From NCBI GenBank assembly GCA_025352765.1, contig JANXSI010000596.1, positions 1 through 12,223 of the forward strand: a stretch of 12,223 nucleotides of DNA, read 5' to 3'. The notes below the pieces were generated by a model that was given only the letters and a program-made list of their open reading frames with translations, ran no database searches and was not told where the DNA came from. The translations under genes and the position numbers were made by a program. This document shows positions 6,756 through 12,223 of the stretch, in pieces. Source of the stretch: Devosia sp. (GTDB lineage Bacteria > Pseudomonadota > Alphaproteobacteria > Rhizobiales > Devosiaceae). Position 1 is the first letter of the stretch, and every line of letters starts with the position of its first letter.

Positions 6756-7709
6756 TTACTCCGACGCCGCCTGGGCGACGGGGGCTTCGCTGAGGTCGTC
6801 GTCGTTGGCGACGGTGGCGACGGCGATGCGCGGCGGGATGGTGGCAAGGGCGGCGGGGGCCGCGGCGCCGGTCAGCATGGCGACGAGCGAGCCGATGGTG
6901 GCGCGCAAATCATGGCGGTGGACGACCATGTCGACCATGCCGTGCTCGTAGAGATATTCCGAGCGCTGGAAGCCCTTGGGCAGCTTCTCGCGGATGGTCT
7001 GCTCGATGACGCGCGGGCCGGCAAAGCAGATCAGCGCGCCCGGCTCGGCGATATGGACGTCGCCCAGCATCGCATAGGAGGCGGTGACGCCGCCGGTGGT
7101 CGGGTTGGTGAAGACGACGATGAAGGGCATGCCCGCATCGCGCAGCCTCAGCACGCCGACGGTGGTGCGCGGCATCTGCATCAGCGAGAGGATGCCTTCC
7201 TGCATGCGGGCGCCGCCCGAGGAGGCAAACAGCACGAAGGGCGTCTTGGTCTCGGCGGCCTTTTCGAGGCCGGTGATGATGGCCGAGCCGGCCGCCATGC
7301 CGAGCGAGCCGGCCATGAAATCGAAATCCTGCACCGCGACGGTGACGCGGTTGCCGTAAAGCGCGCCGGTCGCGACCAGCACCGCATCTTCCATGCCGGT
7401 CTTGATGCGGGCTTCCTTCAGCCGGTCGATGTAACGCTTCTGGTCGCGGAACTTCAGCGGATCCTGCGCCACGGACGGCAGCGGCACGGTGTCGTATTTG
7501 CCCTCGTCGAGGAAATTGGCCATGCGGTCGCCGGCCTTGATCTTCATGTGGTAGCCGGAGCCCGGCACCACCCACTGATTGGCCTCGAGATCGCGATAAA
7601 ACACCATCTCGCCCGACTCAGGGTCCTTGACCCAGAGATTCTCTGGCGTCTCGCGCTTGTTGAGAAACGACCGGATTTTGGGGGGGAGGACGTTGTCGAT
7701 CCAGCTCAT
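6756..7709 (-). CDS. accD: AccD, acetyl-CoA carboxylase carboxyltransferase subunit beta
   Basis: AccD pairs with AccA to form the carboxyltransferase that moves the carboxyl group from biotinylated AccB to acetyl-CoA, making malonyl-CoA for fatty acid synthesis. The product has 317 residues. The crotonase-like core shows AVQDFDFMAGSLGMAAGSA (125-143), FASSGGARMQEG (161-172), GGVTASYAMLGD (206-217) and PGALICFAGPRVIEQT (223-238). The N-terminal segment that forms a four-cysteine zinc ribbon in E. coli aligns at 25-55 but has no cysteine (VKDPESGEM, WVVPGSGYH). The start at 7709 has AAGGA (7716-7720) 6 nt upstream and lies downstream of a strong promoter; the in-frame ATG at 7808 lies before that promoter and is rejected. 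The C-terminus is Ala/Val rich and probably flexible. Confidence 0.96.
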   Translation of the reverse strand: MSWIDNVLPPKIRSFLNKRETPENLWVKDPESGEMVFYRDLEANQWVVPGSGYHMKIKAGDRMANFLDEGKYDTVPLPSVAQDPLKFRDQKRYIDRLKEARIKTGMEDAVLVATGALYGNRVTVAVQDFDFMAGSLGMAAGSAIITGLEKAAETKTPFVLFASSGGARMQEGILSLMQMPRTTVGVLRLRDAGMPFIVVFTNPTTGGVTASYAMLGDVHIAEPGALICFAGPRVIEQTIREKLPKGFQRSEYLYEHGMVDMVVHRHDLRATIGSLVAMLTGAAAPAALATIPPRIAVATVANDDDLSEAPVAQAASE

Positions 7710-7720
7710 GTGGTTTCCTT

Positions 7721-7736
7721 GGGGCGGTTGCGCCCC
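7721..7736 (-). promoter_or_regulatory. Leader hairpin beside the accD ribosome binding site
   Basis: On the minus strand GGGGCG (7736-7731) and CGCCCC (7726-7721) form a perfect 6-bp stem with a CAAC loop, in the predicted 40-nt accD leader. It ends directly against the AAGGA ribosome binding site (7720-7716). It may expose or protect that site; no function is shown. Confidence 0.4.
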
Positions 7737-7757
7737 GTGTAGGCAGCGATTGTGGCG

Positions 7758-7786
7758 AATATAGTCGCCGCAAGGCCGAGGTGCAA
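7758..7786 (-). promoter_or_regulatory. Predicted sigma-70 promoter of accD
   Basis: On the minus strand -35 TTGCAC (7786-7781) and -10 TATATT (7763-7758) are separated by exactly 17 bp, the best promoter match in the window. Transcription would begin near 7751, giving a leader of about 40 nt. It shows that accD can be transcribed independently of trpA. Confidence 0.75.
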
Positions 7787-7882
7787 ACGACGGTATCGGG
7801 GTGGTCACCGGTTGTTTGGAGGGGGGGGCCGAGGGTCGCGAGGATTAGTAGACGGAGAGACGCGGTGCTCGGGAGTGCGAAA

Positions 7883-7935
7883 CCCCCTCCGACGCCTCCG
7901 GCGCCACCTCCCCCGCGCTCCGCGCAGGGGAGGAG
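7883..7935. repeat. Palindromic intergenic repeat, copy 2
   Basis: This 53-bp copy matches the element at 5298-5351 with one deletion and five substitutions, most of them in hairpin loops; the outer CCCCCTCC, CACCTCCCCCGCGC and GCGCAGGGGAGGAG segments are identical. It starts 9 bp after the trpA stop and lies between trpA and the accD promoter, where it probably forms the 3' end of the trpA transcript. Confidence 0.8.
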
Positions 7936-7944
7936 TCCCGACTG

Positions 7945-8769
7945 CTAGGTTCGGGCCCGTCTCACCCCGGTGGCGAGACCGGCCACGAGGGTGGTGACGG
8001 CGGCGACCGTGCCCGGCGTTGCCTTGCCGCCTTCGAGGCTGCCGCCCACGGCGTTGCAGATGGCGGTGCCGACGACGACGCCGTCGGCGTCACGGCCGAA
8101 GATCGCGGCGTCATCGGCGGTCTTGATGCCGAAGCCGACGGCGACGGGGAGCGTGGTGTGGCTCTTGATGCGGCGCACCGCCTCGCCGACGGCGGCGTTG
8201 CTCTTGATGGCGGCGCCGGTGATCCCGGCGACCGACACGTAGTAGACAAAGCCGGAGGTGTTCTTGAGCACCGCCGGCAGCCGGCGGTCGTCGGTGGTCG
8301 GCGTGGTCAGCCGGATGAAGTTGAGCCCGGCGGCGAGCGCCGGCACGCAGAGCTCCGAATCTTCCTCGGGCGGCAGGTCGACGACGATGAGGCCGTCGAC
8401 CCCGGCGGCCAGCGCATCGGCGATGAAGGCGGTGACGCCGTGGATGTAGATGGGGTTGTAGTAGCCCATCAGGACGATCGGCGTCTTGGTGTCGGACTTG
8501 CGGAAGTCGGCGACCATGGCGAGGGTCTTGTTGAGGGTCTGGCCGCCGTGCAGCGCCCGGAGGCCGGCAGCCTGGATCCCCGGGCCATCGGCCATCGGAT
8601 CGGAGAACGGCATTCCAAGCTCGATCACGTCGGCGCCAGCGGCGGGAAGCGAAGCGAGGATTTTGCCCGCCGTTTCAAGATCGGGGTCGCCCGCCATGAT
8701 GAAGGTGACGAGCGCCGGTCGGTTTTCGGCCGCGCAGGCAGCGAAGCGGTCGGTGATGCGGGTCGTCAT
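7945..8769 (-). CDS. trpA: TrpA, tryptophan synthase alpha subunit
   Basis: TrpA cleaves indole-3-glycerol phosphate to indole and glyceraldehyde 3-phosphate and channels indole to TrpB. The 274-residue TIM barrel has the two catalytic acids in place: Glu50 in DVIELGMPFSDP and Asp61 in MADGPG. VDLPPEE, YYVSVAGITG and the phosphate-binding VGFGIK and DGVVVGTAI segments are also present. I chose the ATG at 8769 because homology begins at TRITDRF and because a good promoter lies at 8803-8831, inside the upstream extension to 8919. The ribosome binding site is weak (GGAAA about 9-13 nt upstream). Unusually, trpA is not directly behind trpB: 483 bp containing an opposite-strand gene separate them. 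Confidence 0.96.
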   Translation of the reverse strand: MTTRITDRFAACAAENRPALVTFIMAGDPDLETAGKILASLPAAGADVIELGMPFSDPMADGPGIQAAGLRALHGGQTLNKTLAMVADFRKSDTKTPIVLMGYYNPIYIHGVTAFIADALAAGVDGLIVVDLPPEEDSELCVPALAAGLNFIRLTTPTTDDRRLPAVLKNTSGFVYYVSVAGITGAAIKSNAAVGEAVRRIKSHTTLPVAVGFGIKTADDAAIFGRDADGVVVGTAICNAVGGSLEGGKATPGTVAAVTTLVAGLATGVRRART

Positions 8770-8802
8770 GGCTGGATTTTCCGCGTGAATTGAGGCTAGT
8801 TC

Positions 8803-8831
8803 GTTTAGGGGGCGCGACGCGCCCGAGTCAA
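8803..8831 (-). promoter_or_regulatory. Predicted trpA promoter with a palindrome in its spacer
   Basis: On the minus strand -35 TTGACT (8831-8826) and -10 CTAAAC (8808-8803) are 17 bp apart, giving a leader of about 27 nt. The spacer holds a perfect odd palindrome GGGCGCG-A-CGCGCCC (8810-8824). This could be an operator, or a chance GC-rich symmetry. The promoter fits the fact that trpA is cut off from the upstream trp genes by an opposite-strand gene. Confidence 0.6.
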
Positions 8832-8858
8832 TCGGCGTTGCCGCCAGAAAGCCGACAC

Positions 8859-9278
8859 GTGCACCTTCGCCTTGCGCTTTTGCTGCTGATGCTTGGCGTC
8901 GGCGGTCCGGCCACCGCATCGGACCGCGCCACCGATGCCGCCGAATTCAAGGGTTTCATCGAGGTCTGCACCGCCAATCCGGACGAGCGCGGCCTCGATG
9001 GCTGCATCGCCGACCAGGTGGGCGCGAAAGACAGCTATCTCGGCGACATCCTGGCCGAAACCGACGGCCCGCTGACACAGGCGCAATCGAAGCGGCTGGC
9101 GCAAGCGCAGGCGGCGTTCGTAGCCTACCGGCAGCGCAGCTGCGCGTACCAGGTGGCCGCATCAGAGGGTGCCGACCGGCAGAGCGAACTGTTCTGCCTC
9201 TTGCGGCTGACCAACCAGCGTATCGCCGATGTGCTCGAGGGCAGCGACTTCCTCAGTCGGACCGCGCCGACGCGGTGA
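8859..9278 (+). CDS. Exported LprI-like (DUF1311) protein
   Basis: This is a small secreted protein of the LprI N-terminal/DUF1311 family, whose founding members include a mycobacterial lysozyme inhibitor; the role here is unknown. From the GTG at 8859 the product has 139 residues: a clear signal peptide (HLRLALLLLMLGV then PATA, cleavage expected after residue 20) and a mature part of about 119 residues with four cysteines (37, 49, 95, 113), suiting two disulfides in the periplasm. The family pattern L-x-x-AQ-x8-F-x2-YR-x3-C is seen at 80-95, followed by C-x6-NQRIADVLE. A TTG at 8790 gives an N-terminus that does not look like a signal peptide. There is no acylation cysteine, so it is not a lipoprotein. 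It stands opposite to all its neighbours, diverges from trpA and overlaps the end of trpB by 26 bp. The start is uncertain because the ribosome binding site is poor. Confidence 0.75.
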   Translation: MHLRLALLLLMLGVGGPATASDRATDAAEFKGFIEVCTANPDERGLDGCIADQVGAKDSYLGDILAETDGPLTQAQSKRLAQAQAAFVAYRQRSCAYQVAASEGADRQSELFCLLRLTNQRIADVLEGSDFLSRTAPTR

Positions 9279-10497
9279 AGCCTAGATAGCGGCCGACGGA
9301 CTCGACGTCCTTGTCGCCGCGGCCCGAGAGGCAGAGGACGATGGTTTGGTCCTTGCCCATGGTGGGCGCGACTTTCATCAGTTGGGCGAGGCCGTGCGCA
9401 GATTCGAGCGCCGGGATGATGCCTTCGAGCCTCGTGCAGAGCTGGAAGGCGGCCAGCGCCTCGTCGTCGGTGATCGGCGCGTAGGTGACGCGGTGCGTGT
9501 CATGCAGATACGAGTGCTCGGGGCCGACGCCCGGGTAGTCGAGGCCGGCCGAGATGGAATGGCCTTCCAGAATCTGGCCGTCGGCATCCTGCAGCAGATA
9601 GGTGCGGTTGCCATGGAGGACGCCGGGGCGACCGCCGGTCATCGAGGCGGCGTGGCCGTTCTCGACATCGATGCCATGGCCGCCGGCTTCGGCGCCGTAG
9701 AGCTTGACCGAAGGCTCGTCGAGGAAATCGTAGAAGGTGCCGATGGCGTTGGAGCCGCCGCCGACGCAGGCGACGAGCGCATCGGGCAGCTTGCCCTCGG
9801 CCTCGAGCATCTGGATACGGATTTCCTCGCCGATCACCTTCTGGAAGTCGCGCACCATCATCGGATACGGATGGGGACCCGCTGCGGTGCCGATCAGGTA
9901 GTAGGTGCTGTTGACATTGGTGACCCAGTCGCGCAGCGCCTCGTTCATGGCATCCTTGAGGGTGCCGGCGCCGGAGGTGACGGGGCGGACTTCGGCGCCC
10001 AACATCTTCATGCGCAGGACATTGGGCATCAGCCGCTCGACGTCGGTGGCGCCCATGAACACGACGCAAGGCAGATCGAACTTGGCACAGACAGTCGCGG
10101 TCGCGACGCCATGCTGGCCGGCACCGGTCTCGGCGATGATACGGGTCTTGCCCATGCGCTTGGCCAACAGGATCTGGCCGAGCGTGTTGTTGATCTTGTG
10201 CGAGCCCGTATGGTTGAGCTCTTCGCGCTTGAGGTAAACCTTGGCGCCCCCCAGATGCTCGGTAAGGCGACGGGCAAAATACAGCGGCGACGGCCGGCCG
10301 GCGTAGTGGGTGCGCAGGTCTGCCATCTCTGCGATGAAGGCCGGATCGTCCTTGGCGACGTCGTAGGCGGTCTCGAGATCGCGGATCAGCGGCATCAGCG
10401 TTTCGGCAACGAAGCGCCCGCCGAAAATGCCGAAGCGGCCGTCCTCGTCGGGGCCGCTGCGCAGGGTATTGGCCCGGTGAAGTTCGCCGTCGATCAC
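9253..10497 (-). CDS. trpB: TrpB, tryptophan synthase beta subunit
   Basis: TrpB is the PLP enzyme that condenses indole with serine to make tryptophan. With the chosen GTG start it has 414 residues. Key features: GPDEDGRFGIFGGRFV (15-30), NHTGSHKIN with the PLP lysine at 101, ETGAGQHG with catalytic Glu123, the phosphate-binding GGGSN (246-250) and the C-terminal SGRGDKD (391-397) whose Ser contacts the PLP nitrogen. The GTG at 10497 begins 10 bp after the trpF stop and has GAGG 8 nt upstream, overlapping that stop, which suggests translational coupling. The in-frame ATG at 10533 would overlap trpF by 26 bp, has no ribosome binding site and adds 12 non-conserved residues. The 3' end overlaps the LprI-like gene by 26 bp, tail to tail. 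Confidence 0.96.
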   Translation of the reverse strand: MIDGELHRANTLRSGPDEDGRFGIFGGRFVAETLMPLIRDLETAYDVAKDDPAFIAEMADLRTHYAGRPSPLYFARRLTEHLGGAKVYLKREELNHTGSHKINNTLGQILLAKRMGKTRIIAETGAGQHGVATATVCAKFDLPCVVFMGATDVERLMPNVLRMKMLGAEVRPVTSGAGTLKDAMNEALRDWVTNVNSTYYLIGTAAGPHPYPMMVRDFQKVIGEEIRIQMLEAEGKLPDALVACVGGGSNAIGTFYDFLDEPSVKLYGAEAGGHGIDVENGHAASMTGGRPGVLHGNRTYLLQDADGQILEGHSISAGLDYPGVGPEHSYLHDTHRVTYAPITDDEALAAFQLCTRLEGIIPALESAHGLAQLMKVAPTMGKDQTIVLCLSGRGDKDVESVGRYLGFTASARSD

Positions 10498-10507
10498 GTT
10501 ACATGCC

Positions 10508-11161
10508 TCAGCTGGGCGCGGCGGACCGCGCATTGGTGATGAAGGCGCGGATCAGTGCCGCATCCTTGACGCCTGGTGTCTTCTCAACACCAGACGATAC
10601 GTCAACGCCCATCGGTCGGGTCACTTTGAGGGCTGCGGCAATATTGTCCGGCGTCAGGCCCCCGGAAAGCATGAAGCTCAAGGCCGGGTCAAGCGCCTTG
10701 AGCAGGCTCCAGTCGAAGGGGTCGCCCAGTCCGCCGGGACGCGTCGCCTCCTTGGGCGGCTTGGCGTCGAGCAGGATGCGGTCGGCGCACTCGGCAAAGC
10801 TGGCGACCGCCGCGACATCGGCGGCGTTGCCGATAGGACAGGCCTTGAGGATGGCGATCCCCGCCTCGTCACGGATGGCTTCGACCCGATGCGGGGTTTC
10901 GGGGCCATGCAACTGGATCCAGTCGGGGCCGAGCGCCGCGATCTGCGCCACCAGCGTATTGTCGGGATTGACCAGCAGCACGCAGGTCTCGACCCGGCCG
11001 CGGGCCAGCGAGATCAACTCGCCAATGGCGTCGATCTCAAGATGGCGAGGTGAGCGGGTGAAATGCACGAACCCGACCATGTCGGCGCCCGCGTCGATCG
11101 CTGCCTCGAGGATCGCCTCCGTCTTGATGCCGCAAATCTTGATGATCAGGGGATCACTCAT
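10508..11161 (-). CDS. trpF: TrpF, phosphoribosylanthranilate isomerase
   Basis: TrpF converts N-(5-phosphoribosyl)anthranilate to CdRP, three enzymes before tryptophan. The 217-residue TIM barrel has the catalytic Cys10 in KICGI and Asp132 in ILLDAKPP, plus the family segments QLHGPE (83-88), SGGLTPDNI (166-174) and DVSSGVE (187-193). The ATG follows the lapA stop by only 3 bp (TGA-CCG-ATG on the minus strand), and trpB follows 10 bp after its end, so lapA, trpF and trpB appear co-transcribed and translationally coupled. trpC, trpD and trpE are not in the window, so the trp genes are split, as is usual in this group. Confidence 0.95.
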   Translation of the reverse strand: MSDPLIIKICGIKTEAILEAAIDAGADMVGFVHFTRSPRHLEIDAIGELISLARGRVETCVLLVNPDNTLVAQIAALGPDWIQLHGPETPHRVEAIRDEAGIAILKACPIGNAADVAAVASFAECADRILLDAKPPKEATRPGGLGDPFDWSLLKALDPALSFMLSGGLTPDNIAAALKVTRPMGVDVSSGVEKTPGVKDAALIRAFITNARSAAPS

Positions 11162-11164
11162 CGG

Positions 11165-11506
11165 TCAGGACTTGGCCAGTTCGTCGATGACGGGAAGGGC
11201 GGGCGAGCGGCGGATGGCGTCGACCTCGCGGGTCAGCCGCTCGGCCTCCCGGCGCCAGGTCCGTGCGTCGCGGCGGTGCTGGCCCTGGGCGAACCAGGTG
11301 GCGACGCCGCCCAGCACCACGCCGAACAGCAGCACGGCAAACATCACGAGGAAGAACGGCACACCGACGCCGGGCGTGGTCAGCGCCTCGGAGGGAACCA
11401 GCGGATTGAAATTCACCACCACCAGTTGGCGGTTGGCCAAGGCAAAGACGATCAGCACCAGGCAGAGCGGCACCAGCACGACCCAACCGACAATGCGTCT
11501 GATCAT
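11165..11506 (-). CDS. lapA: LapA-domain inner membrane protein (DUF1049)
   Basis: LapA/YciS-type proteins sit in the inner membrane; in E. coli LapA works with LapB in controlling lipopolysaccharide synthesis. The product has 113 residues: a first membrane helix (about 6-24), a short periplasmic stretch containing NRQLVVVNFNP (25-35), a second helix (about 49-71, with a GVVLGG segment), and a basic cytoplasmic tail predicted as a coiled coil (about 76-100). That arrangement is typical of the family. The ATG has GGAAG about 9 nt upstream. It lies between ihfB and trpF, an order also known from other proteobacteria for ihfB-lapA. The name is by domain and position; LapA function in this lineage is inferred. 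Confidence 0.85.
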   Translation of the reverse strand: MIRRIVGWVVLVPLCLVLIVFALANRQLVVVNFNPLVPSEALTTPGVGVPFFLVMFAVLLFGVVLGGVATWFAQGQHRRDARTWRREAERLTREVDAIRRSPALPVIDELAKS

Positions 11507-11530
11507 CTGATCTTCTTCCGGTCGCCCGAG

Positions 11531-11812
11531 CTAGTCGCGGTTGAGGCGCTCACGGATCTCCTTGCCAGCCTTGAACTGCGGCACATATTTTTCACCGACA
11601 TCGACCTGCTCGCCGGTGCGGGGATTGCGGCCGACACGGGCCGGGCGGTTCTTGACGGCAAACGCGCCGAAGCCACGCAGTTCGACGCGGTCGCCGCGCG
11701 CCATGGCGTTGCCCACCTCGTCGAGGATGGCATTGACGATATTTTCGATATCGCGCTGGAACAGATGCGGATTCTCGTCGGCAAGCTTTTCGACCAGTTC
11801 AGACTTGATCAT
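11531..11812 (-). CDS. ihfB: IhfB, integration host factor subunit beta
   Basis: IhfB forms a dimer with IhfA that binds and sharply bends DNA in replication, recombination and transcription. The 93-residue length is typical. It begins MIKSELVEKLA, has RGFGAF (46-51) and the DNA-inserting beta arm GRNPRTGE (61-68) with the intercalating Pro64, and ends with the VPQFKAGKEIRERL helix. The in-frame start 60 nt further upstream would overlap the sppA stop and add residues without homology, so 11812 was preferred; the ribosome binding site is weak. It starts 41 bp after sppA and ends 24 bp before lapA. The beta subunit is supported by the start and neighbourhood; a plain HU would be the alternative. 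Confidence 0.95.
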   Translation of the reverse strand: MIKSELVEKLADENPHLFQRDIENIVNAILDEVGNAMARGDRVELRGFGAFAVKNRPARVGRNPRTGEQVDVGEKYVPQFKAGKEIRERLNRD

Positions 11813-11853
11813 CGCGCCCCCAGACAGTCCGCAATCGGGCCCGTCCTCTACCG

Positions 11854-12223
11854 TCAGCCGGCAACCTGCCAAAGCGAAACCAGCCCGTCAAGCGCGATGG
11901 GCCCCTCGGCCGGCAGGCCAATGGCCGCACGGGCCTCGCCGCCGAGCCATTTGCCGAAGTTGGAGAAGTCGGCGCGCTCGATCGGATAGACCGAGATGAT
12001 GGGGAGATCCGCCTTGATGGACTTGTTCTTTTCGAGCCAGTCGATGGCTTCGGTTTCCCCGCCCACCTCGTCGATCAGCTTGGCGGCAATCCCCTGATTG
12101 CCGGTCAGGATGCGACCGTCGGCGAGCGGCAGCACCTCGGCGCGGCTGAGGCCGCGGCGCTCGGCGACGATGTCGACGAACCACGAGAAGCTGTCATCGA
12201 CCAGCGATTGCAGCGAGGCGCGC
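11854..12223 (-). CDS. sppA: SppA, signal peptide peptidase (C-terminal part; rest outside window)
   Basis: SppA is a membrane-bound serine peptidase that degrades cleaved signal peptides. Only the last 122 residues are visible, because the frame stays open to the right edge; the catalytic Ser and Lys lie upstream and cannot be checked. Seen: VDDSFSWFVDIVAERRGLS, then LPLADGRILTGNQG-IAAKLIDEVGG, matching the conserved SppA segment in which ADGR-x-x-TG-x-Q precedes LID-x-GG, then EAIDWL. The apparent start at 12135 is an internal GTG. It is upstream of ihfB in the same orientation, so the operon promoter for sppA-ihfB-lapA-trpFB is probably outside the window. Confidence 0.9.
   Translation of the reverse strand, partial: RASLQSLVDDSFSWFVDIVAERRGLSRAEVLPLADGRILTGNQGIAAKLIDEVGGETEAIDWLEKNKSIKADLPIISVYPIERADFSNFGKWLGGEARAAIGLPAEGPIALDGLVSLWQVAG

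Noticed and set aside
6621..7742. Plus-strand open frame of 373 codons across accD
   Set aside because: It is Gly/Asp/His-rich shadow sequence opposite a clear AccD; no domain and no ribosome binding site.
7710..7808. N-terminal extension of AccD from an upstream ATG
   Set aside because: The predicted promoter and leader lie inside it, and homology begins at the ATG at 7709, which has a good ribosome binding site.
7818..7828. Run of eight G residues upstream of accD, considered as a phase-variable tract
   Set aside because: It is intergenic, about 30 bp upstream of the -35, neither in a coding frame nor in a promoter spacer; probably incidental.
8790..8858. TTG start for the LprI-like protein
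   Set aside because: It would put 23 residues in front of a well-formed signal peptide and overlaps the trpA promoter; the GTG at 8859 is better.
8770..8919. N-terminal extension of TrpA
   Set aside because: It contains the predicted trpA promoter and a low-complexity translation without TrpA homology.
9346..10539. Plus-strand open frame of 397 codons across trpB
   Set aside because: Antisense shadow of a fully conserved TrpB, with no independent coding evidence.
10503..11510. Plus-strand open frame of 335 codons across trpF and lapA
   Set aside because: Ser/Arg-rich shadow spanning two real genes and their junction; no motif.
1..12223. tRNA or rRNA genes, CRISPR arrays, insertion sequences, prophage genes
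   Set aside because: No such structure was seen on either strand: no regularly spaced repeats, no transposase or integrase motifs, no tRNA-like cloverleaf.

Overview
The window is a chromosomal housekeeping segment from a high-GC alphaproteobacterium, most likely a member of the Hyphomicrobiales (Rhizobiales); a Devosia-like organism would fit, but I cannot confirm the genus from sequence alone. The evidence is the gene order addA-trxA facing folC-accD-trpA-trpB-trpF-lapA-ihfB-sppA, which I recall as a conserved block in rhizobia and relatives, together with the cysteine-free AccD N-terminus and GC-rich palindromic intergenic repeats.

Plus-strand half (1-5266): the 3' part of addA (AddAB recombination helicase/nuclease), then trxA, a strong intrinsic terminator, a second thioredoxin about 60% identical to the first, and a two-domain glycoside hydrolase family 3 protein. 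Both thioredoxin genes are preceded by the same promoter-like box (GACTC-N3-CTAGCTTTCA), exactly 500 bp apart. The ribosome binding site of the GH3 gene lies inside a 7-bp hairpin. The GH3 gene and the minus-strand cluster converge on a 54-bp palindromic repeat (5298-5351) that probably ends transcription in both directions.

Minus-strand half (12223 down to 5366): sppA (3' part only), ihfB, lapA, trpF and trpB are closely packed and look like one operon. They are followed by trpA, accD and folC. Between trpB and trpA a small exported LprI-like (DUF1311) protein is encoded on the opposite strand, overlapping the end of trpB tail to tail by 26 bp. trpA has its own good promoter (TTGACT-17-CTAAAC) with a perfect 15-bp palindrome in the spacer. 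accD has an even better promoter (TTGCAC-17-TATATT). A second copy of the 54-bp repeat lies between trpA and accD, and an unrelated 9-bp-stem palindrome lies between accD and folC.

Functionally the window combines DNA repair (AddA), nucleoid architecture (IHF), disulfide reduction (two thioredoxins), the last steps of tryptophan synthesis (TrpF, TrpB, TrpA), the first step of fatty acid synthesis (AccD), folate polyglutamylation (FolC) and envelope proteases or assembly factors (SppA, LapA). Most of it is ordinary core genome. I found no novel defence or mobile system. The unusual parts are the local insertions (second thioredoxin, GH3, LprI-like gene) and the small regulatory structures beside them.
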